A stretch of 6,944 bases of DNA, from assembly GCA_028289745.1 (NCBI GenBank), contig JANQOD010000334.1, positions 1 through 6,944 of the forward strand, in the 5' to 3' direction. Of this stretch, positions 1 to 6,517 are shown piece by piece. Source of the DNA: Allomuricauda sp. (GTDB taxonomy: Bacteria; Bacteroidota; Bacteroidia; Flavobacteriales; Flavobacteriaceae). The notes below the pieces were generated by a model, which was not told where the DNA came from, made no database searches, and saw only the letters and a program-made list of their open reading frames with translations. Position 1 is the stretch's first letter, and each line of letters opens with the position of its first letter. Position numbers and translations under genes: made by a program.

Positions 1-658
1 ATTCATCACCTGACGAGGGATCATGGTCGATGTATGATATGGTATTGCTACTCGAACGATGTGATGTCGCATGTCGCTGATAGCCTGAGGCACTACGGGC
101 GACCACAGTGCCGTTTTTCAGCAACTCAAGTACTGGATTGATACGGGCATAACCGCCATTTTGGGGCTGATCCATGTAGGCCATGGCATCAATTTCAACA
201 TAATCTGCGGTATCGTTGAAGGTGGCCCTATTTGAACTTATGCTCCATCCTGTGTCAGTCCGCAAAGTGGTCAAGGTCAAAATGGTATTGGGCTGGTTTG
301 AATCACCTGAGACGCTTGCCTTCGCCATAAAAGACTGATCAACATCTATACTTGTAGAACTGATGGTCGTCATAATATCGGTCTCGACACCGGTCTCATC
401 GGTATAGGTATATGAGCCATTACCGTTATCTTCCAAGGTACTGGTAGTTTCAAGCGATACCCATCCACCACTGGTGAAAACATAAATTTGCCCGGTATCG
501 GTGGCATATGCTATCGCTCCTTCTTGGGCATTGATGATGGCCGTTATATTCGCTAGATCGTCTGAGGGAATGCCCATCACCGAATTTGCATCAATTTGTG
601 AATGTGCCATCATGCATACAAAAAGGAATAAGGTTAAAGAACAAATTGACTTTTTCAT
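1..658 (-). CDS. Secreted fibre-like protein with possible TNF/C1q-like jelly-roll domain (C-terminus cut by window edge)
   Basis: The minus-strand frame is open from an ATG at 658 to the left edge, giving 219 codons and no stop, so the gene is partial. Residues 1-20 form a Sec signal peptide (two Lys, a hydrophobic core, then AHS before Gln21). Residues 40-70 contain a segment seen at the start of many flavobacterial and phage fibre-type proteins (EGAIAYATDTGQIYVF, then a Gly-Gly-Trp turn). Residues 75-95 hold one copy of the NGNGSYTYTDETG-type segment that is often repeated in flavobacterial surface proteins. Residues 110-219 alternate beta-strand-like stretches, with GWSI near 128-131, KNGTVVARSASGY near 171-183 and SSGDE at the cut end. 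This resembles the jelly-roll of C1q/TNF-like or tail-fibre head domains, but that fold is an inference. The start has an A-rich leader and no Shine-Dalgarno. The protein is likely extracellular or surface-bound, and its function is unknown. Confidence 0.85.
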   Translation of the reverse strand, partial: MKKSICSLTLFLFVCMMAHSQIDANSVMGIPSDDLANITAIINAQEGAIAYATDTGQIYVFTSGGWVSLETTSTLEDNGNGSYTYTDETGVETDIMTTISSTSIDVDQSFMAKASVSGDSNQPNTILTLTTLRTDTGWSISSNRATFNDTADYVEIDAMAYMDQPQNGGYARINPVLELLKNGTVVARSASGYQRHATSHRSSSNTISYIDHDPSSGDE

Positions 659-887
659 TTTATGTTGGGGTTGCGTATAAACTTATATATCAATCAATTC
701 TGATAGCGTATGTCCATTGGCCGATGGTTCGGTAGAGATCCTATTGTTTAATGATCCCAAAGATAGAAGAATTTTGACAGAAAAGGCTTACCGTGCCAAT
801 TCCCATGAGTTTGCACACCTTGCCATGGGCCCATTTTTCAAGAGGCAAGAATGACATTTCACCAAGGAAGGTATTGAACACCCGTTT
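659..887. other. Divergent intergenic region with no assignable gene
   Basis: This stretch separates the left minus-strand gene from the plus-strand genes. No RNA gene or strong terminator is seen. One plus-strand frame is open from about 681 to a TGA at 852-854, without a convincing start codon, and is in phase with the small ORF that begins at 888. It could be non-coding leader DNA or a decayed coding region. A short inverted repeat, CCCATG (802-807) with CATGGG (824-829), is too small to interpret. Confidence 0.35.
758..765 (-). promoter_or_regulatory. Candidate Bacteroidota -7 promoter element for the left minus-strand gene
   Basis: The minus strand reads TATCTTTG here, an exact match to the Bacteroidota sigma -7 consensus TAnnTTTG. 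It lies about 100 nt upstream of the ATG at 658, leaving a leader of roughly 90 nt. No TTG -33 element is found at the usual spacing of about 19-21 nt, so the call is weak and a chance match is possible. Confidence 0.3.
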
Positions 888-1001
888 ATGGCCAAACGAA
901 GATATGACCGCACCCAATGGGAAGAATTTCTTGGAAAATCATCAAAAAAAGTTAAACTCTTTGTGTTCATCATAGCCGTTATGTACCTTAAGGAAAAGTA
1001 A
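888..1001 (+). CDS. Possible 37-residue basic membrane microprotein
   Basis: ATG at 888 opens a 37-codon frame ending in TAA at 999-1001. The product starts MAKRRYDRTQWEEFLGK. It then has a Lys-rich linker (SSKKVK, residues 18-23), a short hydrophobic segment (LFVFIIAVMYL, 24-34) and the tail KEK. This layout of a soluble basic/acidic head, one short membrane or amphipathic helix and a charged end is typical of small membrane proteins. The stop lies 9 nt before the start of the DUF4251 lipoprotein gene, so the two could be co-transcribed. There is no clear Shine-Dalgarno at close spacing; AAGGAAGG lies about 16 nt upstream. The same frame continues upstream through a TGA at 852-854, so this may instead be the tail of a broken longer gene. 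I recognise no family. The call rests on composition and position only. Confidence 0.4.
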   Translation: MAKRRYDRTQWEEFLGKSSKKVKLFVFIIAVMYLKEK

Positions 1002-1010
1002 ATAAGGCGT

Positions 1011-1562
1011 ATGAAAACACTTCATGTTTTAGTGTCATCACTGCTTTTGGTGCTGATGGCAAGCTGTGGGACCACATCAAAGGTTTCATCGGAAGAAATG
1101 CAACAGATAGAAGATATGGTGCATAACAGGGCTTTTGAGTTTGTGGCAGAATGGGCAATGCCTTTGGCCACCAATAGCCTGACCCAAATCAGCAATGTAG
1201 GGTTATTGCCCCCGGGCAGTAACATCAATCAAATCAATCTGTTGGGCAATAGCAATTTTATCAAGATTGAGGGCGATAGTGTTTCGGCCTACCTGTCTTA
1301 TTATGGTGAACGTCAAATGGGCGGACAATATGGGGCTGTAGATACAGGCATTACATTTAACGGAGTGCCCAGAGATTTTAATGTTGTCCGCAACGATAAA
1401 AAAAATAGTTACTCCATAAAGTTTGACATTAATGACGGCGCAGAGGCCTATCAGGTCAATATGACCCTTTTTCCCGATTTAGCCGGTTCTGTGGTCATCA
1501 ACAGTAACCAGCGTTTCTCGATACGGTATCAAGGTAGGGCACAATTAATTGCTGGGCAATAG
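1011..1562 (+). CDS. DUF4251 family lipoprotein
   Basis: The 183-residue protein has a lipoprotein signal peptide: a short basic start, a hydrophobic core, and the lipobox MASC with lipidated Cys19. No acidic lipoprotein export signal follows the Cys (next residues GTTSK), so an inner-facing periplasmic location is more likely than the cell surface. The rest matches the DUF4251 pattern known from Bacteroidota: an N-terminal helix with AFEFVAEWAMPL (41-52), then a run of beta strands including IKIEGDSVSAYLSYYGE (84-100), ITFNGVPRDF (113-122) and a C-terminal ISINE-like end, here FSIRYQGRAQL (169-179). The function of the family is unknown. AAGGAAAAG lies about 12 nt before the ATG and a weaker AAGG 3 nt before it. 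The gene is convergent with the DUF2784 gene, with a 19-nt gap and no clear GC-rich terminator between them. Confidence 0.88.
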   Translation: MKTLHVLVSSLLLVLMASCGTTSKVSSEEMQQIEDMVHNRAFEFVAEWAMPLATNSLTQISNVGLLPPGSNINQINLLGNSNFIKIEGDSVSAYLSYYGERQMGGQYGAVDTGITFNGVPRDFNVVRNDKKNSYSIKFDINDGAEAYQVNMTLFPDLAGSVVINSNQRFSIRYQGRAQLIAGQ

Positions 1563-1581
1563 AGGGTTAAAGCCTTTTTAA

Positions 1582-1956
1582 TCACTTTTGGGAACGCAGA
1601 TTCAACCAAATTGAGCCAGCCAAAGCTGCCACCGCCAATCCGATGGTAAGGGAATTTACTAGGCTACTTTCGGGCAACCAGCCTGTGACCTTTTGTACAA
1701 GAAAGGCAATGTAGCTCGATGGTAGATCGCGTTCACCCATTTTTTTAAGAATTTCATAATGCCAGTCGGTCAAAAAACAATAACCCCAACCGAACCAGAT
1801 GCCCAATAAAAACCATGAGCCAAAAGTGATTGACAGGGTAATCAGGTTCAACCTGCGTGTCTTTGGGTAGAGCCATCCGAAAAGATTGAACAGAATAAGT
1901 GCCGTGTGAAAGATGTAGAAGAAATAGTTGGCTAGGTGCAAGAACAAATCTTTCAT
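1582..1956 (-). CDS. DUF2784 family small membrane protein
   Basis: The 124-residue protein matches DUF2784, a family of small inner-membrane proteins without known activity. Hydrophobic segments lie at about 8-29, 37-57 and 99-118, with a shorter amphipathic stretch near 81-92. Family-like motifs are FNLFGWLYPKTRRLNLIT (23-40), GSWFLLGIWFGWGYCFLTDWH (46-66; the Cys, Thr-Asp and Trp-His are the characteristic part) and DLPSSYIAFLV (77-87). The length is normal for the family. The ATG at 1956 is preceded on the minus strand by AAAGGAG, 13 nt away, and the hydrophobic N-terminus supports this start. It stands alone on its strand between plus-strand genes, so it is probably a single-gene transcript. 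The role is unknown; involvement in the envelope is only a guess from its location. Confidence 0.88.
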   Translation of the reverse strand: MKDLFLHLANYFFYIFHTALILFNLFGWLYPKTRRLNLITLSITFGSWFLLGIWFGWGYCFLTDWHYEILKKMGERDLPSSYIAFLVQKVTGWLPESSLVNSLTIGLAVAALAGSIWLNLRSQK

Positions 1957-1969
1957 GTAGGGTTCGAAT

Positions 1970-1976
1970 CTCCTTT
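1970..1976 (-). promoter_or_regulatory. Shine-Dalgarno-like sequence before the DUF2784 gene
   Basis: The minus strand reads AAAGGAG, the best anti-16S match in the window, 13 nt before the ATG at 1956. The spacing is longer than ideal (5-9 nt), and flavobacteria rely little on Shine-Dalgarno pairing, so its use is uncertain. Confidence 0.4.
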
Positions 1977-2042
1977 AAAAGTAAACAACAATCTCTTTAT
2001 AAGGTATATTCAAACAAGACCAAAGAAGAAATGAACATGGGT

Positions 2043-2050
2043 CAAAGATA
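2043..2050 (-). promoter_or_regulatory. Candidate Bacteroidota -7 promoter element for the DUF2784 gene
   Basis: The minus strand reads TATCTTTG, an exact TAnnTTTG match, about 87 nt upstream of the DUF2784 start. No TTG is found at -33. Six fixed bases occur by chance every few kilobases, so this is tentative. Confidence 0.28.
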
Positions 2051-2123
2051 TGCTGAGCTTTTCTTTTCCGGTTTTCCCTGCACTCTTCGCGAATCATCGT
2101 ATTTTAGCCAGCAAACAACTGAC

Positions 2124-3320
2124 ATGAAGCGACCATCCTTTTTTGTAGGCGTTATTTTTCTTGCCATTGCGTTTATATTTTTTTCGTGCAAACAAAAAAA
2201 GAAGACAGGATCTGCGCCCCAGAAAGAAGTAACCCAAGCAACCATATCCAGTTTGCCCATAGAACGGCTTAATCTCCCCGAAGGCTTTAAAATAGAAGTC
2301 TTTGCCGAGGGCATCGATGATGCACGGTCGATGGCATTGGGAGACAAGGGCACCCTTTTCGTGGGCACAAGAAGGGCGAACAAGCTCTACGCCCTGCAAG
2401 ATACGAACGGCGACTACAGAGTTGACAAGACCATCGTGCTCGATACCGCCATGAAAATGCCCAATGGGGTTGCTTTTCAAAATGGAGCCCTTTACGTGGC
2501 CGAAGTGAACAGGCTTTTAAAGTATAACAACATAGAATCACGGTTGAACAGCCTACCAGAACCCGAGGTCATTTACGATGATTACCCCACGGAGTACCAC
2601 CACGGTTGGAAATATATCGCCTTTGGCCCCGATGATAAATTATACGTTCCGGTAGGTGCGCCTTGCAACATCTGTGACAGCACCGTTTCAGACAAACGGT
2701 ATGCGACCATTACCCGAATGAACGCTGATGGCAGCAATCGTGAAATCTATGCCCATGGGGTACGAAACACGGTCGGGTTCACGTGGCATCCTGAAAGTAA
2801 TGAACTTTGGTTTACAGACAATGGCCGTGATATGATGGGTGATGATGTTCCCCCTTGCGAATTGAACCGTGCCAGTAAGATAGGGCAACATTTTGGTTAT
2901 CCTTTTTGCCACGGTGATTCTATCAAAGACCCAGAATTCGGCGACCAAAGGCCCTGCTCAGAATTTGAACCGCCCGTTCAGAATCTAGGTGCCCATGTGG
3001 CACCCCTCGCAGTCAAATTTTATAGAGGAGATATGTTTCCAGAGAAGTACAAAAAATATGCGTTCATCGCAGAACACGGTTCATGGAACCGTTCTAAAAA
3101 GGTGGGCTATAGAATTGCCTTGGTAGCGTTGCAAGGCAATGAGGCCATCTCGTACACCACCTTTATTGATGGCTGGCTCGATGACGAAACACAAGAGCAA
3201 TTTGGCCGCCCCGTAGACATGCTATTTTTAGAAGATGGGTCCATGCTGATTTCAGATGATTACGGCGACGCCATTTACCGGGTGAGTTATGGGAACAATA
3301 AGGCAACCAATGCCCAATAG
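2124..3320 (+). CDS. PQQ-dependent sugar dehydrogenase, lipoprotein (glucose/sorbosone dehydrogenase family)
   Basis: The 398-residue protein is predicted to be a six-bladed beta-propeller that uses pyrroloquinoline quinone to oxidise a sugar or related alcohol/aldehyde outside the cytoplasm; the exact substrate cannot be read. Residues 1-22 are a lipoprotein signal peptide ending FFSC (Cys22). No acidic export signal follows, so it is probably anchored in the periplasm. The propeller begins at LPEGFKIEVFAEG (51-63). Family motifs are HGWKYIAFGPDDKLYVPVGAP (160-180; His160 fits the catalytic base), GVRNTVGF (212-219; the Arg-Asn pair fits PQQ contacts in soluble glucose dehydrogenase), DNGRDMMGDD (232-241), HGSWNR (318-323) and GRPVDMLFLEDGSMLISDD (361-379). 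There is no CXXCH, so no fused cytochrome c. The frame is open back to 1899, but that extension overlaps the DUF2784 gene and hides the signal peptide, so ATG 2124 is preferred. The 3' end overlaps the transporter gene. Confidence 0.9.
   Translation: MKRPSFFVGVIFLAIAFIFFSCKQKKKTGSAPQKEVTQATISSLPIERLNLPEGFKIEVFAEGIDDARSMALGDKGTLFVGTRRANKLYALQDTNGDYRVDKTIVLDTAMKMPNGVAFQNGALYVAEVNRLLKYNNIESRLNSLPEPEVIYDDYPTEYHHGWKYIAFGPDDKLYVPVGAPCNICDSTVSDKRYATITRMNADGSNREIYAHGVRNTVGFTWHPESNELWFTDNGRDMMGDDVPPCELNRASKIGQHFGYPFCHGDSIKDPEFGDQRPCSEFEPPVQNLGAHVAPLAVKFYRGDMFPEKYKKYAFIAEHGSWNRSKKVGYRIALVALQGNEAISYTTFIDGWLDDETQEQFGRPVDMLFLEDGSMLISDDYGDAIYRVSYGNNKATNAQ
3300..3303 (+). promoter_or_regulatory. Ribosome-binding site that favours start 3310 for the transporter
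   Basis: AAGG lies 6 nt before ATG 3310, a good spacing, inside the last codons of the dehydrogenase gene. It favours 3310 over the in-frame ATG at 3289. The match is only four bases, so 3289 stays possible. Confidence 0.4.
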
Positions 3321-4404
3321 TCAAAATACCAATACCGCGAAAACCTATAGCAAGATTGCCTTGATCATCAGTGCACTCTTGGCCATTGTCATCATTACCA
3401 CGCTTTCGTTCGGCCACACCCCAATGATGGGCCTTTGGGTCATTATGTTTTTTCTCTTTCTTGCGCTGGGTTTTCAAGGAATCAAAAAAATAAAGGGCTT
3501 CTCGTTCACGATTTTGATATTTGCGGCGGTTGCAGCCTCACTGTTCTATCCAGAACTCTTTCTAGAAATAGGGGGCTTCAGTCTGAAAAAACTGATTGTT
3601 CCCTTGTTGATGATCATCATGTTTGGTATGGGTACGGCAATGAGTCTCAAAGACTTTGTTGGAGTGGTAAAAATGCCCAAAGGGGTGCTCATCGGCATCA
3701 TATGCCAATTTACCATCATGCCCTTTATCGGCCTCGGATTGGCCTTCCTTACCGGATTGCCCCCTGAAATAGCCGCAGGGATCATTTTGGTCGGATGTTC
3801 GCCCAGTGGCCTGGCCTCGAATGTGATGGCCTATATTTCCGGCGCCAATTTGGCCTTGTCGTTGACGCTAACGGCCGTAGCCACATTGTTGGCTCCCATT
3901 ATGACTCCCTTTTTGATGAAACTACTGGCAGACCAGTTGGTGCCCATAGATTTTTTGGGAATGCTTTTGAGCATCTTGAAGATTGTGATATTACCGATTA
4001 TTGCAGGTTTGGTTTTCAACAGGTATGCCCATGGACGTTTTTATTGGTTAGACAAGGCCATGCCCAAAATCTCAATGGCGGGCATTGCCATTATCATCAC
4101 CATCATTACCGCTGCGGGGCGAGACTCCTTATTGCAGATCGGGTTGATGCTTATATTGGCAGTGGTATTGCACAATACCGCAGGGTACTTTCTGGGCTAT
4201 TGGGGCAGTAGATTGACTGGGTTGGATGAAAAATCTGCCCGAACCGTGGCCTTTGAGGTGGGCATGCAAAATGCCGGGTTGGCATCGGGCATTGCTTTAG
4301 AAATGGGTAAGTTGGCGACCATGGGATTGGCCTCTGCGGTTTTCGGACCTTGGATGAACATATCGGGTTCGTCATTGGCCACTTGGTGGAGGGACAAAAA
4401 GTGA
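3310..4404 (+). CDS. Bile acid:sodium symporter (BASS) family transporter
   Basis: The product is a polytopic inner-membrane carrier of 364 residues (371 if ATG 3289 is used). The BASS family couples sodium to uptake of organic anions such as bile acids, pantoate or 2-keto acids; the substrate here is unknown. Numbered from 3310, clear family motifs are GMGTAMSLKDF (106-116), GCSPSGLASNVMAYISGANLA (162-182, the first crossover region) and EVGMQNAGLASG (316-327, the second crossover). In the bacterial ASBT structures the Glu and Gln of that last motif bind sodium, and both are present (Glu316, Gln320). About ten hydrophobic segments fit the fold. Two segments at about 14-33 and 40-57 come before the usual core, making the protein longer than typical members of about 310-330 residues. 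The gene overlaps the dehydrogenase by 11 nt (32 nt from 3289), which suggests translational coupling. Confidence 0.9.
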   Translation: MPNSQNTNTAKTYSKIALIISALLAIVIITTLSFGHTPMMGLWVIMFFLFLALGFQGIKKIKGFSFTILIFAAVAASLFYPELFLEIGGFSLKKLIVPLLMIIMFGMGTAMSLKDFVGVVKMPKGVLIGIICQFTIMPFIGLGLAFLTGLPPEIAAGIILVGCSPSGLASNVMAYISGANLALSLTLTAVATLLAPIMTPFLMKLLADQLVPIDFLGMLLSILKIVILPIIAGLVFNRYAHGRFYWLDKAMPKISMAGIAIIITIITAAGRDSLLQIGLMLILAVVLHNTAGYFLGYWGSRLTGLDEKSARTVAFEVGMQNAGLASGIALEMGKLATMGLASAVFGPWMNISGSSLATWWRDKK

Positions 4405-4473
4405 ACACTTTGGTTACTCGACGAAATAATGCAGAACTTTTGGGTCTTTCTAAAATATCGGTTTAGGAATATC

Positions 4474-4518
4474 ACGGATTTTTTTCTGGTAGAACATCCA
4501 ATTATCTTTAAAATCCGT
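4474..4518. repeat. Perfect 9-bp inverted repeat with 27-nt spacer, upstream of the 653-residue gene
   Basis: ACGGATTTT at 4474-4482 is the exact reverse complement of AAAATCCGT at 4510-4518. The long spacer and lack of a following T-run argue against an intrinsic terminator. It lies 35 nt before the ATG at 4553 and flanks a near-consensus -7 box, so it could be a two-site operator. No known regulator is recognised. Confidence 0.5.
4503..4510 (+). promoter_or_regulatory. Candidate -7 element for the 4553-6944 operon
   Basis: TATCTTTA differs from the Bacteroidota -7 consensus TAnnTTTG only at the last base. Transcription would start near 4517, giving a leader of about 35 nt. No TTG -33 element is seen. 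The preceding transporter gene ends at 4404, and this 148-nt gap is the only place for a promoter specific to the downstream pair. Confidence 0.28.
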
Positions 4519-4552
4519 AAAAGGTATAGACAAAATTTAGTTTTTTTGCCGC

Positions 4553-6514
4553 ATGTTTCGATTCGCAACATCATACTCACTTGTCAAACAACTATTTGTG
4601 GTATTTACGCTCATGTGTTCCACAGCGGTTTTACTTGGGCAGAATCTACACTTTGAAGGCCCTTATAAGGCAGGTATTTACAAAGGAGATGCCAGCTTTG
4701 AATATAATTTGGTCGACGGCGATACCCTCTTGAACGGTAAGTTCACCTTACAGCGATCAGATTTGGACTCCCTTTTAGAAGGGGCCGATTACGCTTTTTT
4801 CTTTGATGGCGCTTTTGAGAAGGGTTACCCTGAAGGGTTTTGGCGTTTCGAACTGGGCAAATATCGATCTGATGGCGAGACAAGGATAGTCGATGGCCAA
4901 TATCGGGTAAACGTGAACGGTGTCAAGCGTGAAGCCTACGGGATCATAAGAAAGGGGAGACCTGATGGCCAATGGATCTTCATGGTCAATCAGATAAAGA
5001 ACTCCGCTTTGGACCAAACACGGTTCCGAAGTGTTTTTTCTTTTGAGGATGGGGTGCCCCAAAAAAGTTTTCGTATTGAAAATGACAGCAGCACCTTGGT
5101 CGGTAGGTTTTTACGAAACGGATTCGCCCATGACGTGTGGACCCTCTATTCAAAAATGGATGCGAGTACCGCAGAAAATTGGCATTTTATCGAGGGTCGC
5201 TTGACCAAGATAGAGACAGAGACCGATGGTCAGGTAGAGACCATTGCGATTTACGATAGCGAGGCAAACCCCTCAAAGACCATCATTTTAGATGCACGCT
5301 ATATCGCTCTGGTACAGCTACGGTTACATCGAGGGAATGGTGCCGGTCTCATTGGAAGAATGTCTCGATTGCTCAATGAAAATGCGGAGAACTACCAGCA
5401 AATAGATACTATTCTGTCTGAATTGGGCAGATCGTCTTTTGTGCCACAGCTTAAGGTAACGGCACCCTACTTTCCCTTAGATTCTTTGGAAAGGGCCCGG
5501 CTGGATTCAATAGCCAGTTGGTTCAAAAAATCAGAAGCTATCAGTCGGTCATTGCTAAACGATCCACAGTTGAACATTTTGAAACGCTCTGATGAAGAAG
5601 TCGATTTCAAGTATGAGGTGGTCAAGGTGATTTCTGAAAAGTTTCTTGGTCCATTGAAACAATTCGCTGAATATCGCGAACAAGGTGTTCTTGAGTTTGC
5701 AGCTCGCGATGAATTGGTGGCAGGGTTGTGGCCCGGGCAAAATCCTTCGACGACCATTGAGGTCGAAATAAATACCACTGGTGAAAAACGAACCTATACG
5801 GGGCCAGAAGGCATAGATCTTGATTTCGATGATTATCAGGGGCTTGCATCTGTTTATAAGCTTGCCCAGTACACTTATTTGAGCCTACAATCCATAGCGC
5901 ATACCCTTAACGATAAACTGGCCAAAGAAAAGCGCCAACAAACTTTTATCGCCTTGGAAAAGCAGATGATCGCCCAAGCCGATTCATTGGGTAAACAAGC
6001 TGATTCCGCACAGACTAAGATTTCTAGACCATCATTGGAAGCATTGGCCACCATTAGAAAACTTGCTGAAGATGAGTTGGCCAACTATTCACAAATAGAG
6101 GCTACGGATGCCAAATTGGTTTTTGCCCAAGATTTGATCGGTTGTCTCGAAGACTTGAACAACTTGACTAGATCAATAACGGCCTTGCCCGCCCGTCAAG
6201 ATAGTATTCAAGAGGCCTATTCAGATGCGGTTTGGAATCCTTTTACGGCGACCATCATGAACGAAGATGTAAAAAAACGCATTACCGCTGCCTATCGAGA
6301 CATATTGGTCCCAAATTTTTTGGATCGGGTACAAACAGCGATAAGCTGTGAGAATGCAAGAGAACTACATCTTCTTTTTGAAAATTCATATCGGCGCCTA
6401 TTGGAGCTGCGCAACGAGGAGACTTCGAAGTTAGAACGAAAGCTCAAGAGAGAAAAAAATCCCGAGACCATCATACAATTGTTCAATATACAATCAGCAA
6501 CCGAAGAACATTAG
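4553..6514 (+). CDS. Secreted protein with N-terminal MORN-like motifs and helical C-terminal half, function unknown
   Basis: The 653-residue product starts with a Sec signal peptide (Lys12, hydrophobic core 14-28, probable cleavage after Gly29 or Gln30). Residues 36-220 are beta-rich and contain three spaced copies of a G-x5-W motif: KGYPEGFW (90-97), KGRPDGQW (134-141) and NGFAHDVW (189-196). Each is followed by aromatic/hydrophobic residues and embedded in GxY/GxF strands, as in MORN or YwqK-type antiparallel repeats. From about 245 to 645 the sequence is mostly helical and charged, with likely coiled-coil stretches near 452-515 and 618-636. A small beta insertion (TIEVEINTTGEKRTYTGPEG, 401-420) interrupts it. 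No catalytic motif or lipobox is visible, so it is probably periplasmic or secreted. No Shine-Dalgarno precedes the ATG. An internal Met21 start would cut into the signal peptide. I do not recognise a named family. It is followed after 3 nt by a DUF2490 gene, so the two form an operon. Confidence 0.85.
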   Translation: MFRFATSYSLVKQLFVVFTLMCSTAVLLGQNLHFEGPYKAGIYKGDASFEYNLVDGDTLLNGKFTLQRSDLDSLLEGADYAFFFDGAFEKGYPEGFWRFELGKYRSDGETRIVDGQYRVNVNGVKREAYGIIRKGRPDGQWIFMVNQIKNSALDQTRFRSVFSFEDGVPQKSFRIENDSSTLVGRFLRNGFAHDVWTLYSKMDASTAENWHFIEGRLTKIETETDGQVETIAIYDSEANPSKTIILDARYIALVQLRLHRGNGAGLIGRMSRLLNENAENYQQIDTILSELGRSSFVPQLKVTAPYFPLDSLERARLDSIASWFKKSEAISRSLLNDPQLNILKRSDEEVDFKYEVVKVISEKFLGPLKQFAEYREQGVLEFAARDELVAGLWPGQNPSTTIEVEINTTGEKRTYTGPEGIDLDFDDYQGLASVYKLAQYTYLSLQSIAHTLNDKLAKEKRQQTFIALEKQMIAQADSLGKQADSAQTKISRPSLEALATIRKLAEDELANYSQIEATDAKLVFAQDLIGCLEDLNNLTRSITALPARQDSIQEAYSDAVWNPFTATIMNEDVKKRITAAYRDILVPNFLDRVQTAISCENARELHLLFENSYRRLLELRNEETSKLERKLKREKNPETIIQLFNIQSATEEH

Positions 6515-6517
6515 AAC

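Noticed and set aside
802..829. CCCATG / CATGGG inverted repeat
   Set aside because: A 6-bp stem with a 16-nt loop is expected by chance, and no T-run or promoter is associated.
788..973. 61-residue minus-strand and 60-residue plus-strand (793-975) frames in the divergent region
   Set aside because: They overlap each other and the 888-1001 ORF in other frames, with compositions unlike real proteins (scattered Cys, Trp, His and Pro), no start signals and no recognisable motif.
1567..1581. Hairpin TTAAA-GCCTT-TTTAA between the convergent genes as a terminator
   Set aside because: The stem is five A/T pairs only, with no GC core, too weak to call a terminator.
1961..1973. tRNA T-arm-like string GGTTCGAATCTCC
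   Set aside because: The flanks pair poorly (only the closing G-C plus G-T wobble pairs), there is no acceptor, D or anticodon arm nearby, and on the opposite strand the segment serves as the leader of the DUF2784 gene. It is probably chance, and there is no repeat to suggest an attachment site.
1899..2123. 75-residue N-terminal extension of the dehydrogenase frame
   Set aside because: It overlaps the opposite-strand DUF2784 gene and would bury the lipoprotein signal peptide that begins at ATG 2124.
4197..4580. 127-residue minus-strand frame overlapping the transporter end and the following gap
   Set aside because: It is antisense to the transporter with a composition typical of a shadow frame, and it crosses the inverted repeat and the promoter region.
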